Shown: one piece after another, positions 15,875 through 24,404 of the stretch | How the letters are laid out: every line of letters begins with the position of its first letter | How positions within the stretch are numbered: position 1 is the stretch's first letter | Origin: Palsa-465 sp963800475 | GTDB taxonomy: Bacteria > Actinomycetota > Thermoleophilia > Solirubrobacterales > Solirubrobacteraceae | Reading direction: 5' to 3' | Length of the DNA: 64,000 bases | NCBI GenBank assembly: GCA_963800475.1 | Contig: CAWDAZ010000002.1 | Span: 806,001 to 870,000, forward strand | Made by a program: the position numbers and the translations under genes | The notes under the pieces: model-generated | The model's input: only the letters and a program-made list of their open reading frames with translations | Told to the model about the DNA's origin: nothing | The model's database searches: none

Positions 15875-16693
15875 TTGACCGAGTCGTACGTCGCACTGAT
15901 CACCGGAGCCTCCGCCGGCATCGGGGAGGCCGCCGCCAAGCGCCTAGCCCGCGAACCCGGGGTCCAGCTGGTGCTCGTCGCGCGCCGCGAGGACCGCCTC
16001 CGCCAGCTCGCGAGCGAGCTCCACGTCCGCACGACCGTCATCCCCCTCGATCTCGTTGACGACGACGCGCCGCGGCAGGTCCGCGAGGTCCTCGAGCGCG
16101 ACCACGGCGGCCGCCTGCACCTGCTCGTCAACAACGCGGGGGCGGCGTGGCGCGGCTCATTCGCCGACACCGGATGGGCGAACGTCGAGCGGCATCTGAA
16201 GCTGAACCTCGAGGCGCCCCTGAAGCTGACCCACGAGCTGCTGCCGCTGCTCCGCGCGACGGCCGCCGACAACACCAGCGGTCGCCGCGTCGCGATCGTC
16301 AACGTGGCGAGCACCGCGGCGCGGGTGTCGCGGCCGAACTCGGGCGCCTACTCGGTCAGCAAGTTCGGACTTGCAGCCTGGAGCGACGCGCTCCACAACG
16401 AGGAGGCCGTGCACGGCGTCCACGTCGGCACCGTGCTCCCCGGGTTCGTCAAGACCGAGGGGTTCCCGGCCGCGGAGCTGCTCGCCAACCCCGCCACCCG
16501 GTGGATGGTGTCCCGGCCAGAACGGGTAGCAGAAGCGATAGTCGAGACCGGACCCGGCGGCAAGGCCGAGCGCTATGTGCCGCGGCCGTACTGGCTGGCG
16601 GCGGCGCTGCGGATCCTGGCCCCGAGGCTGGTCCGCCGCGCGACCGCGGGCGGTGGGCTCACCACTGCGACCTCGGCGAAGTCGGACGATTAA
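15875..16693 (+). CDS. Short-chain dehydrogenase/reductase
   Basis: 272 residues. Rossmann glycine motif TGASAGIG near the N-terminus, NNAG in strand 4, catalytic Ser in VNVASTAA and Y-x3-K in YSVSK. The C-terminal extension with WLAAALRILAPRLVRRATAG resembles SDRs that act at membranes on lipophilic substrates. It starts with TTG and is followed after 36 bp by the thiolase, so a role in lipid metabolism is likely but not certain. Confidence 0.9.
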   Translation: MTESYVALITGASAGIGEAAAKRLAREPGVQLVLVARREDRLRQLASELHVRTTVIPLDLVDDDAPRQVREVLERDHGGRLHLLVNNAGAAWRGSFADTGWANVERHLKLNLEAPLKLTHELLPLLRATAADNTSGRRVAIVNVASTAARVSRPNSGAYSVSKFGLAAWSDALHNEEAVHGVHVGTVLPGFVKTEGFPAAELLANPATRWMVSRPERVAEAIVETGPGGKAERYVPRPYWLAAALRILAPRLVRRATAGGGLTTATSAKSDD

Positions 16694-16709
16694 GCTACAC
16701 CCCTGTAGC
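16694..16709. promoter_or_regulatory. Inverted repeat GCTACA-N4-TGTAGC before the thiolase
   Basis: Perfect 6-bp arms with a 4-bp centre, 20 nt upstream of the thiolase ATG and directly after the SDR stop codon. It is placed where an operator for a lipid-responsive repressor would sit. No regulator is identified. Confidence 0.45.
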
Positions 16710-16729
16710 AAACGATTCAGGAGCAGCAG

Positions 16730-18022
16730 ATGAACTCAAACCGCCGCGTCGCTGTGCTCGGCGGCATCCGGATTCCGTTCGCAAGGCAGAACGGTCCCTA
16801 CGCCCAAGCCTCGAATCAGGACATGCTGACCGCGACCTTCGACGGCCTCGTCGACAAGTACGGCCTCGACGGCGAGACGGTCGGCGAGGTCGCCGCCGGC
16901 GCAGTGCTCAAGCACAGCCGCGACTTCAGCCTCACGCGCGAGTCGGTGCTCGGCACCAGGCTCGCGCCAGAGACGCCGGCGTACGACGTCCAGCAGGCGT
17001 GCGGCACCGGACTCGAGGCGACGATCCTGGTCGGCAACAAGATCGCCCTCGGCCAGATCGACTCGGCGATCGCCGGCGGCGTCGACACCACCTCCGACGC
17101 CCCGATCGAGATCAACGAGGACTTGCGCGAGATCCTGCTCGCGCTCAACCGCACCAAGTCGACCACCGGCCGCCTGAAGACGCTCGGCAGGCTGCGCCCC
17201 GGCCAGATCGTCCCGCAGATCCCGCGCAACGCCGAGCCCCGCACCGGGCTGTCGATGGGCGAGCACGCCGCGATCATGGCCAAGGAGTGGGGGATCGGGC
17301 GCGCCGAGCAGGACGAGCTTGCCGCCGAGAGCCATCGCAAGCTCGCCGCCGCGTACGACACCGGCTTCCTCGACGACCTGGTGATGCCGTTCCTCGGGCT
17401 CGAGCGAGACCAGAACCTCCGCCCGGACTCGAGCGCCGAGAAGCTCGCGAAGCTGAAGCCGGTGTTCGGCGGATCCGAGGGGACGATGACCGCCGGGAAC
17501 TCGACCCCGCTGAGCGACGGCGCCTCGGCCGTGCTGATCGCCAGCGAAGAGTGGGCGGCGCAGCACGGGCTCACCCCGCAGGCGTACCTGGTCGACGCCC
17601 AGACCGCCGGCGTCGACCACGTCCACAGGCGGGAGGGGCTGCTGATGGCGCCCGCGTACGCGGTCCCGCGGCTGCTCGCCCGCAACGGGCTGAGCCTCCA
17701 GGACTTCGATTTCTACGAGATCCACGAGGCGTTCGCCTCGCAGGTGCTGTGCACGCTGAAGGCGTGGGAGGACCCGGTGTTCTGCAAGGAGCGGCTCGGC
17801 CTCGAGCGGCCGCTCGGCGCGATCGACCGCGCCAAGCTCAACACGCACGGCGGTTCGCTCGCCGCGGGGCACCCGTTCGCCGCGACCGGCGGGCGGATCG
17901 TCGCCGGGCTCGCGAAGATGCTCAAAGAACGCGATCCCGCCCGCCGAAGCTCCGGCCGGGGACTGATATCGATCTGCGCCGCCGGCGGACTCGGCGTGAC
18001 CGCAATCATGGAGGCAGCGTGA
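16730..18022 (+). CDS. Thiolase (acetyl-CoA C-acyltransferase, FadI/FadA2 type)
   Basis: Cleaves or condenses beta-ketoacyl-CoA. The 430-residue protein shows the acyl-accepting Cys C91 (QQACGTGLEA), the H-E-A-F block YEIHEAFASQ, the catalytic His region THGGSLAAGHPFAATGGR and the C-terminal Cys in ISICAAGGLG. The gene order thiolase, FabG4-type reductase, MaoC-type dehydratase matches the fadA2-fabG4-htdX group of mycobacteria (Rv0243-Rv0242c-Rv0241c), which acts on long-chain acyl-CoA. The ATG has GGAGCAGCAG ahead of it. Confidence 0.92.
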   Translation: MNSNRRVAVLGGIRIPFARQNGPYAQASNQDMLTATFDGLVDKYGLDGETVGEVAAGAVLKHSRDFSLTRESVLGTRLAPETPAYDVQQACGTGLEATILVGNKIALGQIDSAIAGGVDTTSDAPIEINEDLREILLALNRTKSTTGRLKTLGRLRPGQIVPQIPRNAEPRTGLSMGEHAAIMAKEWGIGRAEQDELAAESHRKLAAAYDTGFLDDLVMPFLGLERDQNLRPDSSAEKLAKLKPVFGGSEGTMTAGNSTPLSDGASAVLIASEEWAAQHGLTPQAYLVDAQTAGVDHVHRREGLLMAPAYAVPRLLARNGLSLQDFDFYEIHEAFASQVLCTLKAWEDPVFCKERLGLERPLGAIDRAKLNTHGGSLAAGHPFAATGGRIVAGLAKMLKERDPARRSSGRGLISICAAGGLGVTAIMEAA

Positions 18023-18079
18023 CCGGATGGGTCACGTGGCCGACACAAAAACGAATCTGGATGATGAGTGGAGGCCGAC

Positions 18080-19489
18080 GTGACAGACCGCTACCAGCAG
18101 CTCGTCAACACCCCGATCGGCAAGCTCGTCTCCAGGCAGATCGGGCTCCCGGCGCCGCAGCGGCTCGAGCGCTACGAGCCCGGGCAGCGGGTGCTCGATG
18201 GCCCGGTGCTGCTCGGTGCGGCGTCCGGCTCGACGCTCGTCGCCGCGATCGGGCGTGTGCTCGAGTCGATCGGCGCCGAGGTCGAGACGTTCCCTGATCA
18301 GGTGGTCAGGCAGGGCGCCGCGGACGCAGGCCTCGCGGCCGGGCTGTTCAACCCCGAGACGGCATCCGAGGACGACACCTACAAGGCGCTCGTGTTCGAC
18401 GCGAGCGGGATCGCCGGGAGCACCGACCTGCGCGAGGCGTGGGAGTTCTTCCACTCGACGCTGCGGCGGGTCCGTCGCTCGGGCCGCGTGATCGTGCTCG
18501 GGCTCCCGCCCGAGTCCTGCGAGGACCCGGAGCGGTGGGTCGCCCAGCGCGCCCTCGAGGGGCTGACCAGGTCGCTCGGCAAGGAGGTCCGCAAGGGTGC
18601 GACCGCGCAGCTCGTGTACGTCCGGCCCGGCGCCGCGGATCAGCTCTCTTCGACGCTGCGGTTCTTCCTGTCGCCGAAGTCGGCATACGTGTCCGGCCAG
18701 GTCGTGCGGATCGACGAGCCGGCGGCCGAGTACGGGTTCGTCGACTGGGACCAGCCGCTGAACGGCAAGGTCGCGCTCGTGACCGGCGCCTCGCGCGGGA
18801 TCGGGCGGGCGATCGCCGAGGTGCTGGCGCGCGACGGCGCTCACGTGGTGGGCGTCGACGTGGCTCCACAGCGGTCCGAGCTCGAGGAGGCGATCGGGCG
18901 CCTCGGCGGCTCCACGCTGACCGTCGACATCACCGACGAGGACGCGCCCGCGACGATCGCCTCGAACCTGCTCGAGAAGCACGGCGGCGTCGACATCGTC
19001 GTCCACAACGCCGGGGTCACGCGCGACAAGACGATCGCGCGGATGAGCGAGGAGCAGTGGACGACGCTGATCGCCATCAACTTGTTTGCGCCCCACCTGA
19101 TCGACCGTGAGCTGTTCGCGCGCGACGTCGTGCGTCCGAACGGACGGGTCGTGTGCGTCTCCTCGATCAGCGGGATCGCCGGTAACGCCGGCCAAACCAA
19201 CTACGCGACCTCGAAGGCCGGGGTGATCGGGCTCGTCCAGGCATACGCGGGGCCGCTGGCAGAGCGCGGCGCGACCATCAACGCGGTCGCACCGGGATTC
19301 ATCGAGACGCAGATGACCGCCGCGATGCCGATCGCCACCCGCGAGGCCGGGCGCCGGATGAACAGCCTCGCCCAGGGTGGCCTGCCGGTCGACGTCGCTG
19401 AGACGATCGCGTGGTTCGCGAACCCGGCCTCCGCCGGGGTGACCGGGCAGGTCGTGCGGGTGTGCGGGCAGAGCCTGATCGGGGCGTGA
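18080..19489 (+). CDS. High-molecular-weight 3-oxoacyl reductase, FabG4 type
   Basis: 469 residues, about twice a normal FabG. The N-terminal half (1-205) is a flavodoxin-like domain with no cofactor motif. The C-terminal half is a complete SDR: TGASRGIGRAIAEVLARDGA, HNAG, the Ser of CVSSISG and Y-x3-K in TNYATSKAG. This matches FabG4, which uses NADH and CoA-linked substrates. The GTG at 18080 is preferred because GGAGG lies 5 nt upstream; a GTG at 18068 would bury that site. Third enzyme of the SDR-thiolase-FabG4-MaoC group. Confidence 0.92.
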   Translation: MTDRYQQLVNTPIGKLVSRQIGLPAPQRLERYEPGQRVLDGPVLLGAASGSTLVAAIGRVLESIGAEVETFPDQVVRQGAADAGLAAGLFNPETASEDDTYKALVFDASGIAGSTDLREAWEFFHSTLRRVRRSGRVIVLGLPPESCEDPERWVAQRALEGLTRSLGKEVRKGATAQLVYVRPGAADQLSSTLRFFLSPKSAYVSGQVVRIDEPAAEYGFVDWDQPLNGKVALVTGASRGIGRAIAEVLARDGAHVVGVDVAPQRSELEEAIGRLGGSTLTVDITDEDAPATIASNLLEKHGGVDIVVHNAGVTRDKTIARMSEEQWTTLIAINLFAPHLIDRELFARDVVRPNGRVVCVSSISGIAGNAGQTNYATSKAGVIGLVQAYAGPLAERGATINAVAPGFIETQMTAAMPIATREAGRRMNSLAQGGLPVDVAETIAWFANPASAGVTGQVVRVCGQSLIGA

Positions 19490-19491
19490 CG

Positions 19492-20382
19492 ATGGCGAGC
19501 GAGGAGAAGGTCCTCTCGAGCTCGCCGGGGATGCTGCCGCTGTTCGCGCGGGCCGGCGCCGCGATGATCCCAGGAGCGTCGAAGCTGCCGTTCGTCGGTG
19601 GCGGCGGACGCTCCGACGACGTCCCCGACCTGACCCTGAAGCTCGAGGACGTCCGGATCGACCGCGACCGGCTGGCCGCCTACAACCGCGTCTGCAAGTT
19701 CCCGCTGCGCGACCAGCTGCCACCCACCTACCCACACATCCTCGCGTTCCCGCTTCACCTCAAGCTGATGACCGACGGCCGGTTCCCGTTCCCGGCGCTC
19801 GGGCTCGTCCACATCTCCAACGAGCTCGTCCAGCGCCGCCCGGTGCGCGTCACCGAGGAGCTCGAGATCAGCGTCCGCGCGACGCCGCTCGAGCCACACC
19901 CCCGCGGCCGGCGGTTCACGTTGCGCTCCGAGGCGCGCGTCGACGGCGAGCTGGTGTGGGAGGAGGGCTCGACGATCCTCAAGCGCGGTGGGGCCTCCGA
20001 GGGTGGGAGCGCCCCGGAGCGCGAGCGGCCCGAGGAGCTCCCGGTCACCGCGACCTGGCGGCTACCCGGGGACCTCGGCCGCCGCTACGCGTCGGTGTCG
20101 GGCGACATGAACCCGATCCACATGCACGCCCTGACCGCGAAGGCGTTCGGCTTCCCGACCGCGATCGCCCACGGGATGTGGACGAAGGCGCGCTGCCTCG
20201 CCGCGCTCCACCCGCGCCTGCCGGACAGCTTCGCCGTCGAGGTGCGGTTCCGCAAACCGATCCTGCTGCCGGCGACGGTCCAGTTCGGCGAGGACGCCGA
20301 CCGGGAGGCGGGGATCGACTTCAGTGTCCGCGGCGCCGGCAAGGGCACCCCGCACCTCGACGGCAGCGTCAGCTTCGCCTGA
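19492..20382 (+). CDS. MaoC-like (R)-hydratase/dehydratase, HtdX type
   Basis: 296 residues in a double hot-dog arrangement. The N-terminal half lacks a catalytic motif. The C-terminal half has the hydratase-2 motif YASVSGDMNPIHMHALTAKA with Asp and His in the D-x-N-P-x-H order, followed by AFGFPTAIAHGMWT. It hydrates or dehydrates 2-enoyl/3-hydroxyacyl thioesters. It starts 2 bp after the FabG4 stop, so all three are co-translated. Ends 9 bp from the convergent MarR gene. Confidence 0.92.
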   Translation: MASEEKVLSSSPGMLPLFARAGAAMIPGASKLPFVGGGGRSDDVPDLTLKLEDVRIDRDRLAAYNRVCKFPLRDQLPPTYPHILAFPLHLKLMTDGRFPFPALGLVHISNELVQRRPVRVTEELEISVRATPLEPHPRGRRFTLRSEARVDGELVWEEGSTILKRGGASEGGSAPERERPEELPVTATWRLPGDLGRRYASVSGDMNPIHMHALTAKAFGFPTAIAHGMWTKARCLAALHPRLPDSFAVEVRFRKPILLPATVQFGEDADREAGIDFSVRGAGKGTPHLDGSVSFA

Positions 20383-20391
20383 GACGGCGGC

Positions 20392-20886
20392 TCAGCGTTC
20401 GGACTCGGACTCGGACTCGGACTCGGCGAGGCCGTCGAACAGGTCGCGCATCGCGTCGAGCACCCGCGCGGCGGTCACGAGCTCTTCATCGCTGAACTCG
20501 CCGAACGCGGCCCTCCAGCGGGGCTCGAACCGCGCCCGCCGCTCCTCGACGAGCCAGTTGCCGCGCTTGGTCAGCGTCGTCAACACGATCCGCTTGTCCG
20601 CGGCCGAGCGGGTCCGCTCGACGAGCCCCGCCGCGGCAAGCGAGTCGAGCATCTCGGTCGCGGTCGCGGGCGAGACGTCGGCGGCGAGCGCGAGCTCGCG
20701 CGTCGAGCGAGGCTCGCTGTCGAACAGAGCGAACAACAGCCCGTACTGGGCGTAGCTGAGCTCCCCCGGGTGGTGGGTCTCGCGGCTGCGCATCCGCCGC
20801 ATCGCGGCGAGTGCGCCCTTCCACGCGCGCGTGAAGCTGTGGAGCACCTCCGGGCGTGCGCGCGCGCTGGTGCCGGTCGCGGTCAT
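20392..20886 (-). CDS. MarR-family transcriptional regulator
   Basis: 164 residues with a winged helix (STRELALAADVSPATATEML, then wing RTRSAADKRIVLTTLTKRG). The C-terminus is a Ser-Glu repeat encoded by four tandem GGACTC hexamers (20401-20424, plus strand). The ATG overlaps the stop of the upstream exporter (ATGA), so exporter and regulator form one operon. The palindrome at 22377-22397 in front of the exporter is its probable operator. Confidence 0.9.
   Translation of the reverse strand: MTATGTSARARPEVLHSFTRAWKGALAAMRRMRSRETHHPGELSYAQYGLLFALFDSEPRSTRELALAADVSPATATEMLDSLAAAGLVERTRSAADKRIVLTTLTKRGNWLVEERRARFEPRWRAAFGEFSDEELVTAARVLDAMRDLFDGLAESESESESER
20401..20424 (+). repeat. Tandem GGACTC hexamer, four copies
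   Basis: Four exact copies encode alternating Glu-Ser at the MarR C-terminus. A slippage-prone simple repeat; copy number may vary between strains. Confidence 0.7.
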
Positions 20887-22361
20887 GCCGCGACCGCCGT
20901 CTCGACAGCCGCTTCCTCGTCGCGTGCGAGCAGCTCCGGGTGCCCGTGGCGGACCCGGCGCTCGGCGCGGAGCAGCAGCAGGCAGGGCACGATCGCAAGC
21001 GCGGCGAGCACCGCCGAGGCCCAGAACGCGATCCCGTACGCGTGCGCCTGGGCGGGGAGCGTATGCGCGCCGACCAGCGCGCGCTGCAGCACGACCGCGA
21101 GCACGGCCGTGCCGAACGAGCCGCCGACGCGCTGCAGCACGTTCAGCTGTGGGGTCGCGTCGGACAGCTCCTTGCGCTCGAGCGACGCAAACGCGGCGGT
21201 CATCGCGGGCATGAACCCGAATCCGATCCCGGTCCCGCGCAGGAAGCTCACGACCGACAGCCACAGGATCGAGGTGTGAGCTCCGATCATGCCGAACGGG
21301 ATTGTCAGGAGCGCGACGATCGAGACCCCGAGCAACGCGATCGGGCCGCCGCCGTAGCGGTCGGTGAGCCTGCCGGCGATCGGCATCGAGATCGCGGCCC
21401 CGAGCCCCTGCGGGCCCATCAGCAGCCCGGCGTCGACGACGCTCTGGTGGCGGATGTCCTGCCAGTACAGCGGCAGCAGGATCATCCCGCCGAACAGCGC
21501 CGCGGCGAGGAAGAACATCGCGATCGACGCGGTCGAGAAGGTCGGGCGCTTGAACAGGTGCAGATCGAGCAGCGGGCGCGGGATCCGGAGCGCGTGGAGC
21601 GCGAACAGCGCCACCAGCGCGACCCCGACGATCAGCGGCACCAACACCCTGACGGACGTGAAGCTCCCGGTCGTGCCGATCTCGGCGAGGCCGTAGGTGA
21701 TCAGCGCGAGGCCCGCGCTCATCAGCACCAGGCCGCGGAAGTCGAGCGCCTCCGCCTTACCGGGCTTGACGCTCGGCAGCGTCCGCAGCGCGGCGATCAC
21801 GGCGATCGCGCCGATCGGGACGTTGACGTAGAAGATCCAGCGCCAGCTCGCGTTCTGGATGATCAGCCCGCCGATCGTCGGCCCAAGAATCGGCGCGAGC
21901 ATCATCGGGACGGCGACGATGCTCATCACCCGACCCATCCGCTTCGGCCCGGCCGCCTCGGCGAGCATCAGCTGGCCGATCGGCATCAGCATCCCGCCGC
22001 CGACGCCCTGGAGCACGCGGAACACGATCAGCTCGCTCGCCGAGCTTGCGAGTCCGCACAGCGCCGACCCTGCCGTGAACAGCACCAGTGAGACCAGATA
22101 CACGCGCTTGGCGCCGAACCGTCGCGCGGCCCACCCGGTGACCGGGATCACCGCCGCGAGCGCGAGCATGTAGCCCGTCACGACCCACTGGATCTGCGAG
22201 ATCGGCGAGTGCAGGTCGCGCCCGAGCGTCGCCAGCGCGACGTTGACGATCGTCGTGTCGAGGATCGACATCACCGAGCCGATCAGCACAACCCCGGCGA
22301 TCCGCCAGATGTGGGCGTCGATCCGGTCGGTCGCGACGGCGCCGTTCAAGCTCTCATCCAT
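20883..22361 (-). CDS. MFS drug exporter, DHA2 family
   Basis: 492 residues with about 14 membrane helices. Typical DHA2 marks are SILDTTIVNVALATLGRDL, WVVTGYMLALAAVIPVTG, GWAARRFGAKRVY (motif A) and APILGPTIGGLIIQNASWRW (motif C). Proton-driven efflux of unknown compounds. It overlaps the MarR gene by 4 bp. Distinct from the 10.8-kb exporter in sequence, so not a recent duplication. Confidence 0.93.
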   Translation of the reverse strand: MDESLNGAVATDRIDAHIWRIAGVVLIGSVMSILDTTIVNVALATLGRDLHSPISQIQWVVTGYMLALAAVIPVTGWAARRFGAKRVYLVSLVLFTAGSALCGLASSASELIVFRVLQGVGGGMLMPIGQLMLAEAAGPKRMGRVMSIVAVPMMLAPILGPTIGGLIIQNASWRWIFYVNVPIGAIAVIAALRTLPSVKPGKAEALDFRGLVLMSAGLALITYGLAEIGTTGSFTSVRVLVPLIVGVALVALFALHALRIPRPLLDLHLFKRPTFSTASIAMFFLAAALFGGMILLPLYWQDIRHQSVVDAGLLMGPQGLGAAISMPIAGRLTDRYGGGPIALLGVSIVALLTIPFGMIGAHTSILWLSVVSFLRGTGIGFGFMPAMTAAFASLERKELSDATPQLNVLQRVGGSFGTAVLAVVLQRALVGAHTLPAQAHAYGIAFWASAVLAALAIVPCLLLLRAERRVRHGHPELLARDEEAAVETAVAA

Positions 22362-22376
22362 GTGAACAATTGGTTA

Positions 22377-22397
22377 GGGACCGAATCATTCGGTTCC
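22377..22397. promoter_or_regulatory. Palindrome ACCGAAT-C-ATTCGGT before the second exporter
   Basis: Seven-base perfect arms around one base, extended with two more pairing positions on each side (GG and CC). It lies 16-36 nt upstream of the exporter ATG and also 33 nt before the helicase start on the other strand. Likely MarR operator. Confidence 0.6.
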
Positions 22398-22417
22398 GAA
22401 CTGTATCAGCAGCCAGC

Positions 22418-22423
22418 TATCTT
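22418..22423 (+). promoter_or_regulatory. -10 box TATCTT of the DEAD-box helicase
   Basis: TATCTT lies 6 nt before the GTG start, so the transcript is predicted to begin at or near the start codon. Confidence 0.55.
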
Positions 22424-22429
22424 CGTCAC

Positions 22430-23851
22430 GTGACCAGCTTTTCTGACCTCGGCTTGGAGCCGGATCTGCTCGCGGCGATCCACGACGTCGGGTACGAGAC
22501 GCCCAGCCCGATCCAGGAGCAGGCGATCCCGCCGCTGCTCGACGGCGAGGACGTGATCGGCCAAGCGCAGACGGGCTCCGGCAAGACCGCGGCGTTCGGC
22601 CTGCCGATGCTCCAGTACGTCGACCCCGACGAGGCCGAGGTTCAGGCGCTCGTGCTGACGCCGACCCGCGAGCTGTGCATCCAGGTCACCCAGGCGCTGC
22701 GCGCGTACGGCGCGCGCAAGGGTGTCGACGTCGTCGCCGTATTCGGCGGTGCCCCGATCCGCTCCCAGCAGTCGCAGCTGCGCGCGGGCGGCCAGATCGT
22801 CGTCGGGACCGTGGGCCGCGTAAAGGACCTGATCTCGCGTCACTCGCTGATGCTCCACGGCTGCCGGTTCGTGGTGCTCGACGAGGCCGACGAGATGCTC
22901 GACCTCGGCTTCATCGAGGACGTCGAGCGGATCATGTCGCTGACGCCCTCGAGCCGGCAGACCGCGCTGTTCAGCGCGACGATGCCCCCACCGATCCGCC
23001 GGCTGGCGGAGCAGTACATGTACGACCCGGTGACGATCAAGGTCAAGGCGGCGACGCTGACCGTCGACTCGGTCGAGCAGTTCTCGCTCGAGGTGAAGCC
23101 GCGCGAGAAGGTCGACACGCTGATCGAGGTGCTCCAGTCCGAGCGCCCCACGCAGGCGATCGTGTTCGTCCGCACCAAGATCCGCACCGACGAGCTGTAC
23201 CGCCGGCTGCGCGACCGCGGGATGGACGTGCGCGCGCTGCACGGCGACATGACCCAGGGCGCGCGCGACGGGGTGATGATCTCGTTCAAGGACGGCCGGC
23301 TCCCGCTGCTGGTCGCGACCGACGTCGCCGCCCGCGGGCTCGACATCTCCGGCGTCTCGCACGTAATCAACTACGACGTGCCCACCTCTCCCGACGTCTA
23401 TGTCCACCGCATCGGCCGGACGGCCCGCGTCGGGCGCAGCGGGCGCGCGATCACGCTGTACGAGCCGCGGCAGCGCAAGGAGATCGCGGCGATTGAGAAA
23501 CACGCAGGCGTGCGGCTCGCGCCGTGGGCCAAGAACGCTCATGTCGCGCCGACCCCGGTCGCGCGCAAGCCGCGGCGCCACTCCAAGCCCCATCTGTCGG
23601 CGAACGGCGACGGCCCCGGCAAGAAGCTGATCGTGTCGGCGGGCCGCGCCGCCGGCCTCGAGCCGTCGGACATCATCCACGCGATCACGGCAGCGACCGG
23701 GCTCGACGGCGAGGCTGTCCGCAACGTCCGGGTGCTCGAGCGATTCGCGTTCGTCGAAGTGCCGGCTGAAGACGCTGAGCGCATAGTCGAGGCGGTCAGC
23801 GGCACCGAGGTCCGGGGCCACGAGCTGCGCCTCGAGCCGGCCGGCGGCTAG
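22430..23851 (+). CDS. deaD: DEAD-box RNA helicase with DbpA-type RNA-binding domain
   Basis: 473 residues. Q motif (TPSPIQEQAIPPLL), motif I AQTGSGKT (46-53), PTREL (78-82), motif II DEAD (151-154), motif III SAT, RGLDI and HRIGRTARVGRSG are present. Motif Ib reads GTVGR (126-130) instead of the usual TPGR. The C-terminal 75 residues (KKLIVSAGRAAGLEPSDIIH onwards) match the DbpA/CsdA RNA-binding domain. It likely works in ribosome assembly or cold-shock RNA remodelling. GTG start on a predicted leaderless message; the stop codon TAG is part of the next gene's -10 box. Confidence 0.93.
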   Translation: MTSFSDLGLEPDLLAAIHDVGYETPSPIQEQAIPPLLDGEDVIGQAQTGSGKTAAFGLPMLQYVDPDEAEVQALVLTPTRELCIQVTQALRAYGARKGVDVVAVFGGAPIRSQQSQLRAGGQIVVGTVGRVKDLISRHSLMLHGCRFVVLDEADEMLDLGFIEDVERIMSLTPSSRQTALFSATMPPPIRRLAEQYMYDPVTIKVKAATLTVDSVEQFSLEVKPREKVDTLIEVLQSERPTQAIVFVRTKIRTDELYRRLRDRGMDVRALHGDMTQGARDGVMISFKDGRLPLLVATDVAARGLDISGVSHVINYDVPTSPDVYVHRIGRTARVGRSGRAITLYEPRQRKEIAAIEKHAGVRLAPWAKNAHVAPTPVARKPRRHSKPHLSANGDGPGKKLIVSAGRAAGLEPSDIIHAITAATGLDGEAVRNVRVLERFAFVEVPAEDAERIVEAVSGTEVRGHELRLEPAGG

Positions 23852-23854
23852 GCT
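23849..23854 (+). promoter_or_regulatory. -10 box TAGGCT of the cyclophilin gene, overlapping the helicase stop
   Basis: The first three bases are the helicase TAG stop codon. Six nt separate the box from the ATG at 23861. Confidence 0.55.
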
Positions 23855-23860
23855 GGCCGG

Positions 23861-24322
23861 ATGAGCACAGCAACGATGAACACCACCCAGGGCGCGATCG
23901 CGCTCGAGCTGTTCGACGAGGACGCGCCCGAGACGGTCGCCAACTTCCGCAAGCTGGCAGGCGAAGGCTTCTACGACGGGATCATCTTCCACCGCGTGAT
24001 CCCCGATTTCATGATCCAGGGCGGCTGCCCGCAGGGGACCGGCACCGGTGGGCCGGGCTACACCTTCAACGACGAGATGAACGACCACAAGGTCGTGCGC
24101 GGGGCGCTCGCGATGGCCAACGCGGGCCCGAACACGAACGGCTCGCAGTTCTTCATCGTCACCACCCAGGGCGCGCCGTGGCTCGACGGCAAGCACACCG
24201 TGTTCGGCCGCGTGACCGACGGGATGGACACGGTCGATGCGATCGAGTCGCTCGAGACCGACGGCCGCGACCGCCCGCTCGACCCGCCGAAGATCGAGTC
24301 GATCGAGCTCGACGCGGCGTAG
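23861..24322 (+). CDS. Peptidyl-prolyl cis-trans isomerase, cyclophilin type
   Basis: 153 residues, close to the single-domain cyclophilin length. The catalytic loop FHRVIPDFMIQGGCPQGTG holds the active-site Arg and Phe. NTNGSQFFIVTTQGAPWLDG and HTVFGRVTDGMD complete the fold. There is no signal peptide, so it acts in the cytoplasm. Leaderless promoter predicted. Confidence 0.96.
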   Translation: MSTATMNTTQGAIALELFDEDAPETVANFRKLAGEGFYDGIIFHRVIPDFMIQGGCPQGTGTGGPGYTFNDEMNDHKVVRGALAMANAGPNTNGSQFFIVTTQGAPWLDGKHTVFGRVTDGMDTVDAIESLETDGRDRPLDPPKIESIELDAA

Positions 24323-24364
24323 CCGCCAACCGCGCCTGGGCGCAGTCGCACAGCTGCCTAGCGA

Positions 24365-24370
24365 TAGGCT
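24365..24370 (+). promoter_or_regulatory. -10 box TAGGCT of the aldehyde dehydrogenase gene
   Basis: Same hexamer as in front of the cyclophilin gene, but here the start codon lies 34 nt downstream, after GAGGAGAAG, so the message has a normal ribosome-binding site. Confidence 0.45.
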
Positions 24371-24404
24371 TGGCGGACACTTAATTCGCGCGCGAGGAGA
24401 AGAG

